Made by a program: the position numbers and the translations under genes. From NCBI GenBank assembly GCA_045645205.1, contig JAZRIJ010000006.1:1-37478 (forward strand): 37,478 nt of DNA, read 5' to 3'. The notes below the pieces were generated by a model. It was not told the DNA's origin and made no database searches. It saw only the letters and a list, made by a program, of their open reading frames with translations. This document shows, in pieces, positions 33,977-37,478 of this stretch (positions within the stretch are counted from its first letter, which is position 1; each line of letters begins with the position of its first letter). The stretch is from RGIG1995 sp045645205. GTDB taxonomy: Bacteria > Bacillota > Clostridia > Oscillospirales > CAG-272.

Positions 33977-34807
33977 TTATACTGCAACAGGGAATTTTCC
34001 TACTTTTTCACCGTGAACATAGTTGTTTACGGTGAAGCTTTCGGGAGTGAAATTATAGAAGTTTGTTATGGACTTATCCAATATAACCTCGGGGGCTGAA
34101 TAAACCTTGCGCTCAATAAGCTCTTTAACTATTGGTATATGTCTGTCATAGATGTGCGCATCTGCAATTACATGAACAAGCTCTCCTGCTTCAAGTCCCG
34201 AAACCTGAGCAAACATCATAACAAGTGCCGCATATTGCGCAACATTCCAAGCATTTGCGGCAAGCATATCCTGTGAGCGCTGGTTGAGAATAGCGCATAG
34301 CTTACCGTCAACAACGTTAAATGTCATACTGTAGGCACAGGGATAGAGAGCCATCTCGTGCAGGTCAGCAAATGTATATAGGTTGGTCATGATTCTTCGG
34401 CTGCAAGGGTTGTTCTTTAAATCAAACAGAACTCTGTCTACCATATCAAATTCACCCTCGCGGTATTTGTGTTTTACTCCCATCTGATAGCCGTAGGCTT
34501 TACCTATAGAGCCATTTTCATCAGCCCAACTGTCCCAGATATGTGAATTAAGGTCATTGATGTTATTGGATTTCTTTTGCCATATCCAAAGTATTTCGTC
34601 AATGGCTGCCTTGAGTGAAATGGGACGGAGAGTGATAAGAGGGAACTCCTTTGAAAGATCGTATCGATTTACAACACCGAATTTTTTTATGGTGTATGCA
34701 GGTTCACCGTCTTCCCAATGAGGTCTTACCTTTTCGTCTTTAACCCATGAACCGTTTTCCAGTATATTCTTGCAGGTATTTATAAATGCAATATCAGCTG
34801 AGCTCAT
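33977..34807 (-). CDS. thyA: Thymidylate synthase
   Basis: A 276-residue ThyA that methylates dUMP to dTMP using methylene-tetrahydrofolate. The catalytic Cys157 is in ALYPCAYS; the phosphate-binding arginine pair is Arg137-Arg138 in PCSRRIM; QRSQDMLAANAWNVAQYA (about 176-193) carries the Arg, Ser, Asp and Asn that hold dUMP; and HVIADAHIYDRH contacts the sugar. The overall pattern resembles the Bacillus ThyA subgroup (PCVYE rather than PPCH). AGGAGT-type site lies just before the ATG. It is between a HAD phosphatase and folA, the usual functional pairing with DHFR. Confidence 0.95.
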   Translation of the reverse strand: MSSADIAFINTCKNILENGSWVKDEKVRPHWEDGEPAYTIKKFGVVNRYDLSKEFPLITLRPISLKAAIDEILWIWQKKSNNINDLNSHIWDSWADENGSIGKAYGYQMGVKHKYREGEFDMVDRVLFDLKNNPCSRRIMTNLYTFADLHEMALYPCAYSMTFNVVDGKLCAILNQRSQDMLAANAWNVAQYAALVMMFAQVSGLEAGELVHVIADAHIYDRHIPIVKELIERKVYSAPEVILDKSITNFYNFTPESFTVNNYVHGEKVGKFPVAV

Positions 34808-34822
34808 ATATGTACTCCTTTT

Positions 34823-35599
34823 TTATTCGGCTGCAATGTCGCCGATAGAATTAATAATAAGCCTGGGTCTATAAGGGTATTGATTTATATTTGTAAGGTT
34901 TGTAACACCTGTAAGCACAAGTATAGGATCGAGACCGCTTTCTATTCCCGCGATTATATCGGTATCCATTCTGTCTCCTATCATAGCGGTATCTTCCGAG
35001 TGGACACCGAGAATACGAAGCCCTGTTCTCATCATCAGGGGGTTAGGCTTGCCTACGTAATATGCCTGTTTACCCGTTGTTCGCTCAATAGGAGCAACAA
35101 GAGCGCGGCAAGCGGGAATAGGCCCTGTTTCCGAGGGACCTGTAAGATCGGTGTTTGTTCCAATAAGTTTAGCACCATTGTTTATAAGGCGCATAGCTTT
35201 GGTTATGTTTTCGTAATTATATTGAGCAGTTTCACCGATAATTACATAATCTGGGTCAATATCGTTCATGGTTATACCGGCATCATGCAGGGCATTGTAG
35301 AGTCCTGCATCTCCGATAACAAATGCTGAACATCCGGGGTTTTGAATTTGCAAAAATTTTGCAGTTGCAAGAGCGCTTGTGTAGAAATGAGATGCATCAA
35401 CATCAAGACCCATTCGGAGCAACTTTTGGCGCAGTTCTTCGGGAGTTCTGTTGCTTGCATTTGTCAAAAACAAAAAGTTTTTGTTATTGTCAACAAGCCA
35501 TTTTACAAACTCTTTAGCGCCGGGGAGAAGGTTGTTACCGTGATAGATAACACCGTCCATATCGCATATAAAACCTTTTTTTTGTCTTAATTTTTTCAT
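34823..35599 (-). CDS. HAD-IIA (NagD-like) phosphatase
   Basis: A 258-residue haloacid-dehalogenase-superfamily phosphatase. Motif I is CDMDGVIYHG with nucleophile Asp13 and acid/base Asp15; motif II is LTNASNRT; motif III includes GKPNPLM; motif IV is MIGDRMDTDI. The cap between motifs II and III is of the C2a type seen in NagD and p-nitrophenyl-phosphatase-like enzymes. NagD enzymes dephosphorylate nucleoside monophosphates or sugar phosphates; the substrate here is not known, but cotranscription with thyA and folA makes a nucleotide plausible. It is first after the promoter at 35652-35680, and thyA follows 15 bases later. Confidence 0.88.
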   Translation of the reverse strand: MKKLRQKKGFICDMDGVIYHGNNLLPGAKEFVKWLVDNNKNFLFLTNASNRTPEELRQKLLRMGLDVDASHFYTSALATAKFLQIQNPGCSAFVIGDAGLYNALHDAGITMNDIDPDYVIIGETAQYNYENITKAMRLINNGAKLIGTNTDLTGPSETGPIPACRALVAPIERTTGKQAYYVGKPNPLMMRTGLRILGVHSEDTAMIGDRMDTDIIAGIESGLDPILVLTGVTNLTNINQYPYRPRLIINSIGDIAAE

Positions 35600-35651
35600 A
35601 TTTTCTTGTTTATCTTTCTGTTAAATTATTATATAATTTGCATTTTTAAAT

Positions 35652-35680
35652 ATTATATCATATTTTGTAATATCTTTCAA
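35652..35680 (-). promoter_or_regulatory. Promoter of the HAD-thyA-folA unit
   Basis: On the minus strand TTGAAA (35680-35675) and TATAAT (35657-35652) are separated by 17 bases, about 50 bases before the HAD gene start. It lies directly after the stop of the GHL10 lipoprotein gene, with no clear terminator between, so some read-through from upstream is possible. Confidence 0.75.
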
Positions 35681-35690
35681 TAGGAAAATA

Positions 35691-37007
35691 TTAATTCCAG
35701 TCTATCTCTTTTAATAATTCAAGAAAATTATATCTTTCCTGTTTTGTTTCAGATACCTCAATTTCAGTCAAGGGATCATAAAAATATTGATAACAAAAGA
35801 CTGATATTCCCGAACATTTGTCAACTTTTTTTGTGTATTCAAGGCATTTTTTTAAAACATCTGTATTATTTGCCCATTCGTCCTTTCCTGTTCCTGCCCA
35901 TTTATCTGTTTTAGAAAATGCTTTTCCGAATGTCATACCTACAATAAGTTTAATATCTTCATTTTTTATAATATTTGCCCACATGTCGGCTGTTTTAGCA
36001 AAAGGGTGAGTTTGATGTTCCAAGCCGAAGTATATCTGTGGACAGATATAGTCTATATATCCATTTTCTGAACACCATGTATAGACATCTGCAAAAGCAA
36101 TATTTGTTACATTTGAAATATTCCCCTCAGGACTGATACCGTAGAGCAGCTCTTCATTTTTTTGCTTTATTACTGAATATATTTCTGAAATAAGTTTGTT
36201 CAATCTTTCATATCTGAATTCCTTCAGGTTTAATGAACCTCCGTTTGTTTTGTAAGAGGCGTATGCATTGGCATCAAATATTTCATCAACTGTCGGATAA
36301 AAATAATCATCCATGTGAACTCCGTCAACAGTGTAGTTTTGTACTATTTCGGAAACCCCGTTTGTTATCAGCTGACAAACCTCACTATATGCAGGATTGA
36401 GATAAAACCTTCCGTTAAATTCAACTAAATATGTACCGTTGTATTCAATGTCATTGTACCACTGTTTAATTATATATCTTTCATCTACTGACTTTATTTC
36501 GTCTGATGACATTGCTCTTAGGGGATTTATCCAAGCGTGAACAGACAATTCAAGCGCATGAGCTTCTTCAATAATTATGGCTATTGGATCATATATGAAG
36601 CTTTTTGCGTAATCCCCCGTAACGTATTTTGAGGGGGGATAGTATTCGGAAGGATAGAAGCTGTCGGCATATGGTCTAACCTGAACTATAACGGTGTTAA
36701 AGCCGTTTAACTTCACATTTGACAAAACTGTTTTTATTCTTGATTTAAAATCGCTTTCGCTGCGTTGTTCGCCTTTGTTTGTATAAACACTTTGCAGATC
36801 AAACTGTGAAAGCCACATGGCTTTTATATTATTATAATTTAGTACGGTTCTTTTTGCGATATTATTCGAATTTTCATTTTCCGTACTTGTTGTATTATTG
36901 GGTATAATATCTTTTGTTTCTTTAGGTTGTTCGGTATCTGTGCGGTTACAGGCAATAAAAAACAAAAACAGGAAAAAACACAGTGTTAGAAAAAATATTT
37001 TTTTCAT
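35691..37007 (-). CDS. Lipoprotein with glycosyl-hydrolase-like 10 (GHL10/DUF187) domain
   Basis: A 438-residue surface lipoprotein. The signal peptide MKKIFFLTLCFFLFLFFIAC ends in lipobox FIAC, with Cys20 as the lipid-modified residue, followed by a Ser/Thr/Asn-rich linker to about residue 55. The GHL10 barrel then shows IKAMWLSQFDLQ, NTVIVQVRPYADSFYPS, VHAWINPLR, VDGVHMDDYFYP, YGISPEGNISN and YICPQIYFG. Members of this family are predicted glycosidases, some linked to peptidoglycan or sporulation; no activity can be assigned here. AGAGGT precedes the ATG. It follows the truncated membrane-protein gene by 14 bases and is probably in its transcript. Confidence 0.88.
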   Translation of the reverse strand: MKKIFFLTLCFFLFLFFIACNRTDTEQPKETKDIIPNNTTSTENENSNNIAKRTVLNYNNIKAMWLSQFDLQSVYTNKGEQRSESDFKSRIKTVLSNVKLNGFNTVIVQVRPYADSFYPSEYYPPSKYVTGDYAKSFIYDPIAIIIEEAHALELSVHAWINPLRAMSSDEIKSVDERYIIKQWYNDIEYNGTYLVEFNGRFYLNPAYSEVCQLITNGVSEIVQNYTVDGVHMDDYFYPTVDEIFDANAYASYKTNGGSLNLKEFRYERLNKLISEIYSVIKQKNEELLYGISPEGNISNVTNIAFADVYTWCSENGYIDYICPQIYFGLEHQTHPFAKTADMWANIIKNEDIKLIVGMTFGKAFSKTDKWAGTGKDEWANNTDVLKKCLEYTKKVDKCSGISVFCYQYFYDPLTEIEVSETKQERYNFLELLKEIDWN

Positions 37008-37021
37008 ACCATACCTCTTTT

Positions 37022-37478
37022 TTAGTTATAGATAACTTTATCTTTGTGTTTATCAAGGATATTTCTTTTCAACGAATAAAAATAACTCATGCTTATAAGG
37101 TAAGTATTTTTGTCAATTTTTTTTACACTGTTTGTTAACTGTGTAAAAGGATTTCTTATAACATATATATGAACAGATGTACTTTCACATATATCATTAA
37201 GATCATTTTCTGTTTCTTTAAAGAAAATGCAGAAGTTGTTTTGGGTTATGAGGCGAAAAAAGAATTTATTGTGTCTTTGGTGCATGAAAAATGAATAAAG
37301 AAAAAATGATAATACCGATAGTATAATTATAGGTATAAGAATTAAAACAGCAGTTGAGAACAATAAAAAATATGTTCCTGTTTGTATCCACATAAATATT
37401 ATTTTGGCGTAGCGAAATATTCTTCCGACAAGAATATATTTTCGGAGAAATTTATATATGTTTTTCCACCATTGTACA
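37022..37478 (-). CDS. Membrane protein of unknown function, 5' end outside the window
   Basis: An ATG at 37391-37393 gives a 123-residue frame, but the same frame stays open upstream to the window edge for another 28 codons with plausible coding content (aromatic and basic residues such as WWKN and FLRKYI). No ribosome binding site stands before the internal ATG, so the gene most likely starts beyond 37478 and only its C-terminal part is here. A strongly hydrophobic segment (LFSTAVLILIPIIILSVLSF) is followed by a soluble tail with a VHIYVIRNPF stretch. I do not recognise the family. It lies 14 bases upstream of the GHL10 lipoprotein gene on the same strand. Confidence 0.55.
   Translation of the reverse strand, partial: VQWWKNIYKFLRKYILVGRIFRYAKIIFMWIQTGTYFLLFSTAVLILIPIIILSVLSFFLYSFFMHQRHNKFFFRLITQNNFCIFFKETENDLNDICESTSVHIYVIRNPFTQLTNSVKKIDKNTYLISMSYFYSLKRNILDKHKDKVIYN

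Noticed and set aside
1..37478. Prophage or integrated plasmid
   Set aside because: No integrase, terminase, structural or replication genes are visible; most of the window is core metabolism and DNA repair with uniform composition.

Overview
The window looks like a chromosomal segment from a low-GC, anaerobic, endospore-forming member of the Clostridia, most like gut or rumen Oscillospiraceae/Lachnospiraceae relatives. The evidence is an alpha/beta-type small acid-soluble spore protein, an oxygen-sensitive pyruvate formate-lyase with its activase, a Firmicutes-type AddAB nuclease and RqcH, a paired GlgC/GlgD arrangement typical of Firmicutes, strong AGGAGG-type ribosome binding sites, and TTGACA/TATAAT promoters. 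Family and genus are inferred from gene content, not from a marker gene.

Left end (1-1.6 kb) is accessory. A small S23-like four-helix-bundle gene sits between two arrays of short GC-rich hairpins separated by a repeated 8-9 base linker, followed by an orphan protein with an EF-Tu-like barrel and a tiny helical protein. From 1.7 to 4.9 kb one promoter appears to drive three cytosolic genes: a CapA-like metallophosphatase, a CE15-like esterase and a GNAT-like acyltransferase-domain protein. The minus strand at 5.2-6.7 kb carries an SPFH/band-7 protein and a DUF4358-like lipoprotein; divergent from them are a membrane protein and a uridine-kinase-like P-loop protein.

The centre (8.3-19.9 kb) is a complete glycogen module: malQ (minus strand), then glgB, glgC, glgD, glgA, glgP and a GH13 alpha-amylase on the plus strand, with very short gaps or overlaps. 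Together they make ADP-glucose, polymerise and branch glycogen, and degrade it. Directly after it a consensus promoter and a ZTP (pfl-motif) riboswitch with an overlapping intrinsic terminator precede pflB-pflA, which split pyruvate to acetyl-CoA and formate. An ion-transporter-superfamily permease follows.

The right part holds a spore protein gene, rqcH (ribosome quality control) and addB-addA (double-strand break processing). Then, on the minus strand, comes a HAD phosphatase-thyA-folA unit driven by its own promoter, a lipoprotein with a glycosyl-hydrolase-like 10 domain, and a membrane protein gene cut by the window end. The observations most worth a second look are the hairpin-array/four-helix-bundle element at the left edge, the riboswitch-terminator overlap before pflB, the CapA/CE15/acyltransferase operon, and the altered cofactor-binding motif in the DHFR.
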